From positions 1 through 64,000 of the forward strand of contig DATBSP010000073.1 of NCBI GenBank assembly GCA_036559705.1: a stretch of DNA of 64,000 nucleotides. Direction: 5' to 3'. Source of the stretch: Hyphomicrobium_A sp036559705 (GTDB taxonomy: Bacteria; Pseudomonadota; Alphaproteobacteria; Rhizobiales; Hyphomicrobiaceae). A program made the position numbers and the translations under genes. Under the pieces are notes generated by a model, which did no database searches, was not told where the DNA came from, and saw only the letters and a list, made by a program, of their open reading frames with translations. Shown here piece by piece: positions 8,046 through 16,814 of the stretch. How positions within the stretch are numbered: the stretch's first letter is position 1; each line of letters begins with the position of its first letter.

Positions 8046-9481
8046 ATGAAAACTCGCCCCTCACCGTCCATCGCCGCCCGCCCCCGCCAGAGTTCAACGA
8101 TTCACGCTCGCCTGAGGGCACTCACCTTCTGCGCTTCGGCTGGGCTTGCGGCATGGTTGGCCGTAGGCGCCGAGGCGCGTGAAGCCCGTACGCCCGCTTG
8201 GGATAAGATCGCCGCAGGCCGCGAAGCCGGAAAACCGGTTCTCGCCGTGATCGGTCTTCGCCCGCAGAAGATCACCATCTACGACGCTGAGGGGCCTATC
8301 CTGCAGGCGCCGGTATCGACCGGCCGCAGAACGTACGAAACGCCTGCCGGTGTTTTCACCGTGCTGCAGAAGAACAGAGACCACGTCTCCAACCTCTATG
8401 AGGATGCGGAGATGCCGTTTATGCAGCGCATCACCTGGTCGGGAATAGCTCTGCACGCTGGCCCACTGCCAGGTCCTCGCGCCTCGCACGGCTGTATCCG
8501 CCTCCCTTATCGCTTCGCAGAGCGCTTGTTCGACCTGACGAGCGTCGGAACTCGGGTCGTCATCGCGCCAAACAACGTGGACGCAATTAAAATGACTCAC
8601 CCGCTCTTGGAGCGCCTCCAGCGAGACGGCGCCATGGCGACCCCTGCCGACGGCGTGGAACGAGCCCGAGAATTAGCGACGAAGGCTCTCGAGGAGGCCG
8701 AGGCTGCTGCTCGGCGCTCGGAAATAGAGGCAGCGCCAGCGCGGCGGGCCGAAGCGGCAAGGGATCGAGCCCTGACGCGGCTCAGCGCGGCCGTAGCACG
8801 GGTAGCGGCCCAAAAGGAAGGTCCGGCAAAGGTTCGCGCCGAAGCTCAGGTGCAAAAGCTGCGGGCCGATGCTTCAGTTGCGACGGCCGCTGCCGAAGCG
8901 GCGACCAAGCTAGCTCAACCTTTAATAGCCGAGCGGATTGCGGCGGAGAGTAGGGCGCGCGAGGCACGCTTACGCTCATGGCCGGTGTCGGTATTGGTCA
9001 GTCTAAAGACGCAGCGCCTCTATGTACGGTAGGGGTTTGAGCCCGTGCTTGAAATGCCCGCTGTCATCAAGGAGCCCGAAAAGCCCATCGGCACCCACGC
9101 CTTTTACGCGACCGAAACCGCCCAGGGCGACCGCGGATGGCTAGGCGTCGCCTTAATGGAAGATAGCCAGTCTGACGTCGCCGCTCGGGATGTGTTGGAT
9201 CGCATCGAGATCCCGCGCGAAGTAACTGAAATGCTGGCCAGCAGCGCCTGGGTGGGATCGGCGCTCATCGTTTCCGATGAGGCCCCTACAGGGAAACGGC
9301 CGCAGGCACTGACTTCCTCGTGGTCTTAAGCAATGAGCCCCAGGGCGCTTTGAAGATACGCAGTCCGGAGGAGTCGCGGCCCACCGCTCAGATCCCTCGA
9401 TTAAACCAACCCGTTCGTGCTTATCGTGCACCGCAGGAAGACCGACACTTCCGCCACCCGCTTGGCAGCTTCTTCCCGTGA
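8046..9481 (+). pseudogene. L,D-transpeptidase (YkuD) gene interrupted by an amber codon and a frameshift
   Basis: The start at 8046 follows GGCGAAGAAATA and gives an export signal (residues about 20-45). The YkuD catalytic core, which cross-links peptidoglycan stems, lies at about residues 70-180 and keeps the active-site SHGCIRLP motif with its catalytic Cys and the upstream His. A coiled-coil Ala/Glu/Arg-rich stretch follows. At 9030-9032 a TAG replaces what was probably a CAG (RLYVR-stop-GFEPVLEMP); the same frame then stays open and protein-like to about 9289. Near 9281-9290 one base appears lost, and the expected ending (RETAAGTDFLVVLSNEPQGA) continues in the next frame to a TGA at 9479-9481. 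The 328-residue amber product keeps the catalytic domain, so partial function is possible; as a full gene it is broken. Confidence 0.8.
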
Positions 9482-9632
9482 CGCGTTTGAGCTGGAGCTG
9501 CGACGACCCGCCACGCGGGGCGTTGAGTCGATTGCAACCGCGCTGAACGACACTTGGCTAGCGCGCCCCAGTTTGGACAGCGGTCGGCACTGGTAGGCAG
9601 GCGGCTCAAGCGCCCAGACCAGCTGCCTAACC

Positions 9633-9989
9633 TTACCAGTAGGCGGGGGCGCCGTAGTGCTTATGCGTCGCCGTCTCCCAAGCGCGATCGGTCCAAGAAT
9701 CATCGCTGAACTCGGGCGCGTCACGAAGCTGCGCTTCGGTGATTCCCGTTCGGTAGCCGCCAAGCGAGGTGTCGTACTTCAGCGCCGACCACGGGATCGG
9801 GTAGTGGCTGTGTGCCAAACCCAGGAAGCCGCGGAAGCTCACGACTACATACGCTACTCGGCCGGAAATCTTCTCAATCAGCAAGTGATCAATCTCACCG
9901 ATCGACTCGTCGCCTAAACCGTAGACTTCGGTCCCGTGAACGTCCTCGCTCGAGATCAGCCTGCGAAACTGCAAGAAAGTTGTTCGCAT
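9633..9989 (-). CDS. PRC-barrel domain protein, 118 aa
   Basis: A small soluble beta-barrel protein. Residues about 8-75 fit the PRC-barrel pattern: LISSEDVHGTEVYGLGDESI, then GEIDHLLIEKISGRVAYVVV and SFRGFLGLAHSHYPIPW, ending with the conserved short tail that names a stretch of acidic and aromatic residues. PRC-barrels bind partner proteins or RNA; stand-alone ones in rhizobia are frequently stress-linked but of unknown role. The start at 9989 is the only ATG before the domain. No signal peptide is present. Its 5' region overlaps, on the other strand, a spurious extension of the FadL frame. No EcfG-type promoter was found here. Confidence 0.85.
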   Translation of the reverse strand: MRTTFLQFRRLISSEDVHGTEVYGLGDESIGEIDHLLIEKISGRVAYVVVSFRGFLGLAHSHYPIPWSALKYDTSLGGYRTGITEAQLRDAPEFSDDSWTDRAWETATHKHYGAPAYW

Positions 9990-10093
9990 CTCGGACGCTA
10001 CACAGCGAAGGCCGCTCCTCCCAGTTGAAGACTCGCGTTCCCTTCATTACAGGCATTTTCTTCGGGCATACCGGGAAGTGGGGGGAATACTGG

Positions 10094-11398
10094 ATGCGCC
10101 GTTCCGTTCGCACGTGCCAACCGCGAGTTGCCGTAGCTGTCGTGGGATCTGTGTTTATATCGTGCGGTGGAGCGCTTGCCGGTGGCTTTGGGATAGAGCA
10201 ATCGGCGTACTACCAGGGGATGTCATTTGCGGGCGCCGCAGCCAGCGGCCCGAGCCTGGCCTCGATTTCCTGGAACCCGGCCACTTCGGGCTTCGCCGGC
10301 GATGGCCTCACGATCGAGTCGAGCTACTCCGTGGTCCTAATGGAGGCGGGTCTAACTGTCTCCAATCCACAAGCTCAGTTCGTGACGGGTCCGACGGAAA
10401 CGGACATGGGCCGGAACGCCCTTATCGGCGCAAGCTACGCCACCTGGCGCCTCACCGACAACGCGGTGCTCGGTCTAAGCCTCACCTCCCCATTCGGGCT
10501 TGGAACAAAGGCCGAGAACCAAGATTGGGTCGGCAGTTACCAAGGGGTCACGACGAGCCTGTTCAACCTGAACGCCGTGCCAAGCGTTTCCTACGAGATC
10601 GCGCCCGGCGTGACAGTCGCCGCAGGCCTGCAAATTGACTATTTTGACTTGCAGCGGCAGACGGCCGGCACACCATTCGGCACGGCAAATCTTCGGGCCA
10701 ATGATACGGGAGTTGGCGCGGTGGCCGGCATCGAGTTTGCGCCATCTGCCCTAACGTCCATCGGCCTGGGATTTCGTTCGGCCGTCGATCATACCCTGGA
10801 AGGCCACCTGACGCTCTATGGCGTGGACGAGGCTCCGATCGAGGCCTCCATTCAGCTTCCTGAGATGCTGTCACTCGGCGTGCGCCACGCGGTAACGCCG
10901 GACGCGCGGTTGCTTGCGGAGGTCGAGTGGGTCAACTGGAGTCGACTTGACGTTATCCCGGTCGAATTGCAGGCACCCTTCCTTGTTTTGCCCTCCGGCG
11001 CGACGGCCGCAAATCTGGACTTCAGGTGGCGCGATGGATGGCTGTTTGCCGTTGGCGGCGAATATGATTGGTCGCGGGCGCTCACATTGCGGACGGGCGC
11101 TGCCTATGAGATCTCACCCGTCGATGGGGCAACAACACGCCTGGTGCAGGACCCCGACAGCGACCGTGTGTGGGCCAGCATCGGGGCTTCCTACAAAACG
11201 AGCGCCGACACGCGGCTCGACTTCGCTTATAGCCACGTGTTCTTCCAGGATAAGGCACCCTTCGATCGTGTAGGGGCGTCGACGCTCTTTGCAACGCCTC
11301 GACTGCTCGGCACAGCGGATGTCAGCATGGATGTCATTTCGGTTGGTTGGAAGACCGTATGGGGTGGACCGCCAGAGGCGCTGACAGCATTGAAATAG
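10094..11398 (+). CDS. FadL/OmpP1-family outer membrane transporter, 434 aa
   Basis: A 14-stranded outer membrane barrel that takes up long-chain fatty acids or other hydrophobic compounds. The start at 10094 follows GGGGGAATACTGG and opens a signal peptide ending near GGALAGG. The mature N-terminus shows the family plug signature: GGFGIEQSAYYQGMSFAGAA and then SISWNPA, the NPA-type motif. The rest alternates hydrophobic and polar residues as in beta strands, and the protein ends in an aromatic-containing strand (ISVGWKTVWG) close to the C-terminus. Length is typical. It is unlinked to fatty-acid degradation genes here. Substrate cannot be inferred. Confidence 0.92.
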   Translation: MRRSVRTCQPRVAVAVVGSVFISCGGALAGGFGIEQSAYYQGMSFAGAAASGPSLASISWNPATSGFAGDGLTIESSYSVVLMEAGLTVSNPQAQFVTGPTETDMGRNALIGASYATWRLTDNAVLGLSLTSPFGLGTKAENQDWVGSYQGVTTSLFNLNAVPSVSYEIAPGVTVAAGLQIDYFDLQRQTAGTPFGTANLRANDTGVGAVAGIEFAPSALTSIGLGFRSAVDHTLEGHLTLYGVDEAPIEASIQLPEMLSLGVRHAVTPDARLLAEVEWVNWSRLDVIPVELQAPFLVLPSGATAANLDFRWRDGWLFAVGGEYDWSRALTLRTGAAYEISPVDGATTRLVQDPDSDRVWASIGASYKTSADTRLDFAYSHVFFQDKAPFDRVGASTLFATPRLLGTADVSMDVISVGWKTVWGGPPEALTALK

Positions 11399-11442
11399 CT
11401 CAGTCGTGACGTACATCGACGATCCGCTGATCAGCACGAAAA

Positions 11443-11675
11443 TTATGCGGCGACCGCGGCGCACCTCGGGTCCGAGAAGTACTGTTTCATCATCCGGTCC
11501 CGGTAAGCCACCAGATCGGGCCTAAGCTCTGCACGTGTCCGAATTTCCGTGTCGAAGAGTGGGCAAAGCGCGTGAGCCAGAAGGGGAAGACGGTGGCATC
11601 GGCGGCGGATGGGACTTCGCCCATGATTATCGCGGTCGTCGAACTCCCCATACCGGATCTCCTGCTATTGCCCAT
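11443..11675 (-). pseudogene. Remnant of a glutathione S-transferase C-terminal domain
   Basis: On the minus strand one frame (to 11490) reads GEVPSAADATVFPFWLTRFA, and after a frameshift near 11550 the next frame reads LFDTEIRTRAELRPDLVAYR and DRMMKQYF to a TAA at 11443. Together these follow the C-terminal domain pattern of a GST subfamily (G.KPCGADATVFAF...P..T..R......P.LVAY..RMM..YF). The N-terminal thioredoxin-like half is missing. It is a decayed, frameshifted fragment. Confidence 0.65.
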
Positions 11676-11760
11676 CCCTTTGCGGATGCTATAACATCCG
11701 ACTTAGCGCGATAAATGGATTGCAGCAGCAGTCGCGCAGGCGTTGAGCTGTTGCTTCAGA

Positions 11761-12465
11761 TCAAAGATGCGGCTGAGTGAGCGTGCGGCGACAGGTTTCG
11801 CGCCACTTTTCCTTCGACATATGCGTCTCTGCGTCCCAGGCTGCCTCGCACTCCTGCATCGTGGCGCCTCTTGCACCCTCCCGATTGCTGCGGCCGCCGC
11901 CGGCCATGCGCTCGGGGTTACCAACCGCATCGCGGTTCGATTGCGCCTGATTGGGAAGGCCGGGCGTTTCCGGCTCGGTCACGCTGTCGCTGCCGACCTC
12001 GGACGTGCTGCTAAGATCGGCACCGACGCCGGCCGCGGTAGGAGGTATTGCTGCGCCGCCCGGTGCCTGCAGGGCGCGCTGACGTGCGGCTTCGAGCGCG
12101 GGGCCGGACGGATATCCCGTGCCGGAGGGTGTCGACGTACCTGCCGGAGCCGGTGTGGTGCTCGGCACATAGGTGCCCGGTGCCGTGCTGCCGGGAGACG
12201 CCGACGTCGCCGGCTGATTGCCGAGGCTGCGCGGATCATTCGTGCCGACGCCGCTGCTACCGACACGCGGTGCCATCGAACCTGCGCCGGCCCGGCCAAC
12301 GGATGCCGCCGATCCACCGCCGCGGCTTGCACCCGCACTACTGCTGCCGCCCGACGATCCGCCCCCGGACGACCCACTCGATTGCGCAAAGGCGGTCCCG
12401 GCTCCGAGTAGAACCGCGGAGCTGAGCATCAAGATGGCGGCAAACTGCGAAGAAACGCGATTCAT
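11761..12465 (-). CDS. Exported Gly/Ser/Pro-rich protein, 234 aa
   Basis: The start at 12465 follows GCGAGG and gives a signal peptide (MNRVSSQFAAILMLSSAVLL, cleavage near TAFAQ). The mature region up to about residue 175 is low-complexity and likely disordered: Ser/Gly blocks, then Pro/Thr/Ser-rich stretches. The last 30 residues are different, helical and with two Cys (MQECEAAWDAETHMSKEKW and ETCRRTL), resembling a small C-terminal module found on exported alphaproteobacterial proteins. No enzymatic motif is seen. It is probably a periplasmic or cell-surface protein. An ATG 36 bases upstream also lies in frame but lacks a signal directly after it. Confidence 0.72.
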   Translation of the reverse strand: MNRVSSQFAAILMLSSAVLLGAGTAFAQSSGSSGGGSSGGSSSAGASRGGGSAASVGRAGAGSMAPRVGSSGVGTNDPRSLGNQPATSASPGSTAPGTYVPSTTPAPAGTSTPSGTGYPSGPALEAARQRALQAPGGAAIPPTAAGVGADLSSTSEVGSDSVTEPETPGLPNQAQSNRDAVGNPERMAGGGRSNREGARGATMQECEAAWDAETHMSKEKWRETCRRTLTQPHL

Positions 12466-12543
12466 GTTGGCCTCGCGCGAGTTGGCGATCTCGAGGTCCA
12501 ATGCGCCACTCCGGTTGTGGTTCCACTTCCTGGCCAGAAGCAG

Positions 12544-13641
12544 TTAACAGTCGCTGCCCCGCCCACCCGAAGTGCGCACGTGCAGGAGCAGCAGAGTCGC
12601 CGCTTCCTCGGCGGGAAGGGCAGCAAACGCGCGTTTCAGGGTCTTGCTCGGCGTCCTCTCCAAAAGCCGCGCCAACTTGCCCTCGAGGTAAGCGGCGAGC
12701 ACCTCCGGATGCACGTAGCATTTGCGGCAAATGGCAGGCGTGTTGCCAAGCCGCGCGGCCACCGCCTTGATCGCCTCGCGGATGTTCCGCTTGGCCGACG
12801 CTTCCGCCTCGACCGGCTCGAACTCGCGCAACGCCATGGCTGCAAGAACGGTGCCGGCCCAGGTTCTAAAATCCTTTGCCGTCACCTCGGCACCGGCAAT
12901 CTCGCGGATGTAGGCGTTGACGTCCGCCGACGAGACCTGTCGGATGATGCCCTCGTCGTCCTCATATTGAAAGAGATGCTGCCCGGGTAGCTCCTGGCAC
13001 GAGCGGACGATGCGCGCCACACGTCGGTCACTCAGCTTGAGCTTCCACTCCTTGCCCGTCTTGCCCCGAAACTGAAAGCGCAGCTCGGCTCCCGAGAACG
13101 TGACGTGCCGGTCTTGCAACGTCGTCAGGCCATAGCTCTTGTTGTTGCGCGCGTACTCGCGGTTGCCGACGCGCACCAAGGTCGTGTCGAGCAGGTAGGC
13201 GACGGTGGCCAGAACCTTGCGGCGACCGAGGCCGCGCTCGCTTATGTGGCGACGAATGGTCCGGCGCGCCTTTGGTAGTGACTTGCCGAAGTCAATCAGA
13301 CGATCGAACTTCGCCTCGTCACGCACGCGCGTCCAACCAGGATGGTAGCGGTACTGCTTGCGCCCACGAGCGTCGCGCCCCGTCGCCTGAATATGCCCGT
13401 CAGGGCGCGCACAGATCCACACTTCGGTCCAGGCCGGCGGGATGACGAGGCTGCGGATACGGCCAAGCGTCGTATCATCCTTGAGGATTGCACCGGACGA
13501 AGACTTGTAGCGAAACGACTTGCCGAAGCGAAGGCGCGAGATGCCCGGTTCATCGTCGGCGACAAAACGCAAACCGGCTTCGTCCGCACTGGCAAGCGAG
13601 GCGGTCGCGACCTCCTCGACATTGGACTCTTCTCTAAGCAT
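12544..13641 (-). CDS. DNA topoisomerase IB, 365 aa
   Basis: A poxvirus-like type IB topoisomerase that relaxes supercoils through a 3'-phosphotyrosyl intermediate, in the cytoplasm. The N-terminal domain carries RIRSLVIPPAWTEVWICARP and GHIQATGRDARGRKQYRYHP; the catalytic domain has RVGNREYARNNKSYGLTTL and KDFRTWAGTVLAA. The nucleophile is the Tyr of CRKCYVHPEVL (residue 309 with this start). The conserved catalytic Arg and Lys residues look intact. The start is uncertain: ATG at 13641 is used, but a GTG at 13701 would add 20 residues, and neither has a clear ribosome binding site. The last 25 residues are less conserved. Length is normal. Confidence 0.92.
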   Translation of the reverse strand: MLREESNVEEVATASLASADEAGLRFVADDEPGISRLRFGKSFRYKSSSGAILKDDTTLGRIRSLVIPPAWTEVWICARPDGHIQATGRDARGRKQYRYHPGWTRVRDEAKFDRLIDFGKSLPKARRTIRRHISERGLGRRKVLATVAYLLDTTLVRVGNREYARNNKSYGLTTLQDRHVTFSGAELRFQFRGKTGKEWKLKLSDRRVARIVRSCQELPGQHLFQYEDDEGIIRQVSSADVNAYIREIAGAEVTAKDFRTWAGTVLAAMALREFEPVEAEASAKRNIREAIKAVAARLGNTPAICRKCYVHPEVLAAYLEGKLARLLERTPSKTLKRAFAALPAEEAATLLLLHVRTSGGRGSDC

Positions 13642-13754
13642 GGGGGGCGCTTGGGTGATGCATGGCGCGCTGACAACGCACGACGAACTGTCCGGTTGCA
13701 CCTAGCAGCCGGATTGATGCGCCCGAGAGGCGATGAGGAGTGCTACACCCGTGG

Positions 13755-13961
13755 CTATTCCGTCCGCACGGGCGGCGGCGTGTTGGGTACTACCTGCTCA
13801 CTGCTCGTCGTCGGGCCATTAGTCTTATCCCCGGCCGGCGGGGCCACCGCCACGACGAGTAGCGCAGCGAGGATACCGAGGCCAAGCATGCCGAAGACCC
13901 AGGTGGTTGCGCTCTCCAGGCCCGGTCGGCGCGAAGCGGGAAAGCCTCGTTCGCGTGCCAT
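13755..13961 (-). CDS. Single-span membrane protein, 68 aa, predicted EcfG-dependent
   Basis: The ATG at 13961 follows a near-perfect AAAGGAGGTG ribosome binding site. After a basic N-terminus (MARERGFPASRRP) there is one membrane span (TTWVFGMLGLGILAALLVVA), then a Pro/Thr-rich tail, so the bulk of the tail would be periplasmic. An EcfG-type promoter ends 28 bases before the ATG. I know no function; small membrane proteins of this shape are common members of the alphaproteobacterial general stress regulon. The promoter and ribosome binding site are the main reasons to regard it as real. Confidence 0.78.
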   Translation of the reverse strand: MARERGFPASRRPGLESATTWVFGMLGLGILAALLVVAVAPPAGDKTNGPTTSSEQVVPNTPPPVRTE

Positions 13962-13988
13962 GTTGCACCTCCTTTCGATGGTCTGACT

Positions 13989-14013
13989 AACCCGCTGGGC
14001 GAAGATGCGTTCC
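13989..14013 (-). promoter_or_regulatory. EcfG-type promoter for the 68-aa membrane protein
   Basis: Read on the minus strand: GGAAC (14013-14009), 17 bases, GTT (13991-13989). The consensus of the general stress sigma factor is GGAAC-N16/17-CGTT; the base before GTT is G here, not C. Leaves a short leader of about 20 bases. Confidence 0.7.
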
Positions 14014-14103
14014 CCCGCGCCGCTGGAGCGCTGGCAAGCGCGGCAATCCGTCTCTACGTTAGCCGCGCAGCAAGCGGTTATTCGCGATCACCGACAAAGG
14101 TCC

Positions 14104-15006
14104 ATGAGCGAGAGTTTGAAATTTAATACTGCAATGACCTTTGCCTATGGGGTGCCGGATGCCATGGCGGCTGTCGTCGCACGCCTCGTCGCCCCCAACG
14201 CAGGGCCTCTAACATTCAAGGGCACGAACACGTACGTCGTCGGCGATCGCGCCCTTGCCGTGATTGATCCCGGACCCGATGATGCCGCGCATCGAGCGGC
14301 GATCATTGCCGCGGCGGCGGGGCGCCAGATTACGCACATCATTGCAACGCACGCGCACCGCGACCATGTCGATGGAGTAGGCGCATTGCAGGCGGCGACC
14401 GGCGCTCGAACCTTCGGTTTTCGCCGCTCAGCTATTCCTGCCGGGGGTGCAGGGGACGTGGACGCGGAGTATGTCGGTCACAACTTTGCGCCCGACGTGC
14501 ATCTCGCCCATGGCGACGCGATCGATGGCGACGGCTGGGCGCTCACGGCGCTGCACACGCCCGGTCACGCGCCCGATCACCTGTGCCTAGCGCTCGACAA
14601 TCCGCGCATCCTTTTCTCCGGCGATCACGTCATGGCGTGGAACACCTCGGTCGTCGGACCGCCAGAGGGTCGCATGTCCGACTACATGCGCTCGCTTGAA
14701 CTCCTGCTCGACCGCGACGAGACCCTGCTGCTGCCGGGGCACGGCGGCCCGATCAACGAGCCGCGACGCACGGTGAAGGCGTACCTCCTGCATCGCAAGT
14801 GGCGCGAGCAGGCGATCCTCGAAGCCGTGCGCAAGGGCACCAACACAGTGCGCGCGCTGCTGCCGGTGATCTACCGCGACCTCGACAAGGCCGTCGTCGG
14901 CGCAGCGACGCTGTCGCTGCGCGCCCACATCGACCACCTGACCGAGCGGGGACTTATCGCCTGCGACGATTCTTCGAACGTCGACTGCGTGGCCGTTCCT
15001 CTTTAA
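14104..15006 (+). CDS. MBL-fold metallohydrolase (LACTB2-like), 300 aa
   Basis: A metallo-beta-lactamase-fold hydrolase. Start 14104 is preferred over the longer frame because of AAAGG just upstream and because homology-like sequence begins there. The metal site motif THAHRDHVDG lies at residues 82-91, further ligands at HTPGHAPDH and FSGDHVMAW, and LLPGHGGPI. The C-terminal 80 residues form a winged-helix-like tail (REQAILEAVRKGTNTVRALL), as in the LACTB2 group of hydrolases, some of which are endoribonucleases. Substrate cannot be told from sequence. Its last 53 bases overlap, in opposite orientation, the end of the DUF1499 gene. Confidence 0.88.
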   Translation: MSESLKFNTAMTFAYGVPDAMAAVVARLVAPNAGPLTFKGTNTYVVGDRALAVIDPGPDDAAHRAAIIAAAAGRQITHIIATHAHRDHVDGVGALQAATGARTFGFRRSAIPAGGAGDVDAEYVGHNFAPDVHLAHGDAIDGDGWALTALHTPGHAPDHLCLALDNPRILFSGDHVMAWNTSVVGPPEGRMSDYMRSLELLLDRDETLLLPGHGGPINEPRRTVKAYLLHRKWREQAILEAVRKGTNTVRALLPVIYRDLDKAVVGAATLSLRAHIDHLTERGLIACDDSSNVDCVAVPL

Positions 15007-15820
15007 CGTCTTTCGCTTCCTCGCTGGGCTCGGCGCGCGCGGGGGGCACCGTCGATTCCATCACCGTCACGACTTCCTTGAGGACCACGCGCACGCGGTC
15101 GGCGTTGCGACCGAGGTCGTGGTCGCCGTAGCGCGAGGCCGAACGGACGTCTAGGCGGGCGTGCTGCTCGGAGCCGGCGACGCGGATGGCGACATCGTCG
15201 TAGAGGCCGAGGATCAGCGTGCGGTCGGCGATCTCGATAAGGCCGGGACGCCCGGCCGATAGATCGGGCGCCTCCTGGTGCACGATCTCCATCTTCAGCC
15301 GTTTGGCCGCTTCGACGGCGAGCTCGAAGACTTCGTCGGTCGAGCGGTCGATCTCGATCGGCTTGATATCCGGGTAGGCGGCCAACTGCTTGCGCGCGAA
15401 GGCGGGGCCCGGATAGTCGACGGGATTGGACCCCGGCTGGCGCAGCTTGGCGATCTCCACGAATCGCGGGGGGCTCGTCATGTCAGTCGTCACATCGTTG
15501 ATGCTCGGCAGGCCCTCGTACTTCGGCAGGAAGATGAGCGGCCACAGCATCAACCCAAGGCTAACGAGGATGGCGAACACGATGCGCGCCGTGCCGGGGC
15601 GCCCCGTGCGCCAGATACCGACGGTCGCCGCGACGGACATCAGCAGCGAAAGACCGGCACCCAAAAAGGCGACGCCGGTCAAGTTCTCAGCGATCGGCGT
15701 CGGCAGCGAGAACAGTCGGTGCAGGAAAATGGCAGTCGCCAGAAGCACCGCGGAAAAGACGGCTATGCGGCTCGTCCAGCGGGCAAAGAAGGATGGGCCC
15801 TGCGGTGGCGGCGGCCTCAT
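14954..15820 (-). CDS. DUF1499 family membrane protein, 288 aa
   Basis: The first 110 residues hold three predicted membrane spans (FSAVLLATAIFLHRLF, VAFLGAGLSLLMSVAATV, IVFAILVSLGLMLWPLIF). The C-terminal part, about 130-260, is the soluble DUF1499 domain, with SINDVTTDMTSPPRF and the conserved RSASRYGDHDLGRNADRVR, a motif also seen in plant and bacterial relatives. The very end is a Glu/Arg-rich basic tail (RPRSRRSKNRRRR). Start 15820 begins directly before the first span; the upstream extension is not protein-like. Function of the family is unknown. It converges on the MBL gene with a 53-base overlap of coding sequence. Confidence 0.85.
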   Translation of the reverse strand: MRPPPPQGPSFFARWTSRIAVFSAVLLATAIFLHRLFSLPTPIAENLTGVAFLGAGLSLLMSVAATVGIWRTGRPGTARIVFAILVSLGLMLWPLIFLPKYEGLPSINDVTTDMTSPPRFVEIAKLRQPGSNPVDYPGPAFARKQLAAYPDIKPIEIDRSTDEVFELAVEAAKRLKMEIVHQEAPDLSAGRPGLIEIADRTLILGLYDDVAIRVAGSEQHARLDVRSASRYGDHDLGRNADRVRVVLKEVVTVMESTVPPARAEPSEEAKDVKEERPRSRRSKNRRRR

Positions 15821-15966
15821 GCGCGACGTGGCCTTACAGGCTTGAGCTGGATCACTGTGGGTACCATGTGGCGAGAACGATCCGAAGTCTTCGTCGGCGC
15901 AGAATAATGCAGAATCGGGCGAAAAGCAGCGGTACCCCACAGAAAGCCGGGCGCCAGCGGAGCCCC

Positions 15967-16725
15967 TTATACGTGCTGGCCGCCGTTAATGTGCAACTCC
16001 GCCCCGTGCACGTAGCTCGACTGTTCGCTGCACAGGAAATAGATGGCGCGGGCGACCTCCTCGGGCGAGCCGAGGCGCTGCATGGGAATCTGCTCCTCGA
16101 CGATCTTGCCGGTGCCGGGCGACAGGATTGCCGTGTCGATCTCGCCCGGCGAGATGGCGTTGACGCGAATGCCGCGCGGGCCGAGGTCGGCGGCCATCTC
16201 GCGCGTCAGCGCGGCCAGCGCCGCCTTCGACGTAGCATAGGCGGATCCGGCGAACGGATGCACGCGGCTTCCCGCGATGGACGTAATGTTGACGATGGCA
16301 CCCTGCGCGCGCTCGAGTTCGTCCATGAGCCCGCGTGCCAGCATGATGGGCGCGAAAAAGTTGACCTGAAACACGTGCCGCCACGCATCGATCTCGGTGT
16401 CGATCGAATTGAGCCGGCTGCCACCGTCCGCCTTCGGGCTGATGCCGGCGTTGTTGACGAGCGCGTGCAGCTGCGAGCCATCACTCGCCAATCGCGCTTT
16501 CAGCTCGACGATGGCGCGCGCTGTGTCGGCCGCATCGGCGAGGTCGACCTGCATGTGATCTTCGCGTCCCATCTCCCACGGACAGTTCTCGGGGAAAGGA
16601 TGCCGCGAGCAACTGATCACGCGCCAGCCTGAGGCGGCAAAGCGCATCACCGTCGCGTGGCCGATGCCGCGCGAGGCACCCGTCAGCACCAGGGTCTTGC
16701 GCTTCTGTTTGCCACTCCTCGGCAT
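15967..16725 (-). CDS. Short-chain dehydrogenase/reductase, 252 aa
   Basis: A classical SDR oxidoreductase. The Rossmann nucleotide-binding motif is TGASRGIGHA near residue 16, the NNAGIS element follows near 93, and the catalytic SAYATSKAAL supplies Tyr and Lys with an upstream Ser in VNITSIAGS. The segment RGIRVNAISPGEIDTAI and the end LCSEQSSYVHGAELHINGGQ are typical of the family. Start 16725 is used; a longer frame adds ten residues. It is unlinked by overlap to pdxH, but both are on the minus strand 89 bases apart and could be one transcript. The substrate is unknown; the sequence alone does not separate it from many FabG-like enzymes. Confidence 0.9.
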   Translation of the reverse strand: MPRSGKQKRKTLVLTGASRGIGHATVMRFAASGWRVISCSRHPFPENCPWEMGREDHMQVDLADAADTARAIVELKARLASDGSQLHALVNNAGISPKADGGSRLNSIDTEIDAWRHVFQVNFFAPIMLARGLMDELERAQGAIVNITSIAGSRVHPFAGSAYATSKAALAALTREMAADLGPRGIRVNAISPGEIDTAILSPGTGKIVEEQIPMQRLGSPEEVARAIYFLCSEQSSYVHGAELHINGGQHV

Positions 16726-16814
16726 AAGCGACCATCGTTGACAAGGCACCGCCATTTGGGTTTGCCCGGCCGCTAAGGCGGGGTCAAGGCGGTACGCCGG
16801 GCGGGCCTAAGCGA

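Noticed and set aside
9401..9763. A 120-codon minus-strand frame after the L,D-transpeptidase
   Set aside because: Ser/Arg-rich shadow overlapping the PRC-barrel gene and the transpeptidase ending; no motif.
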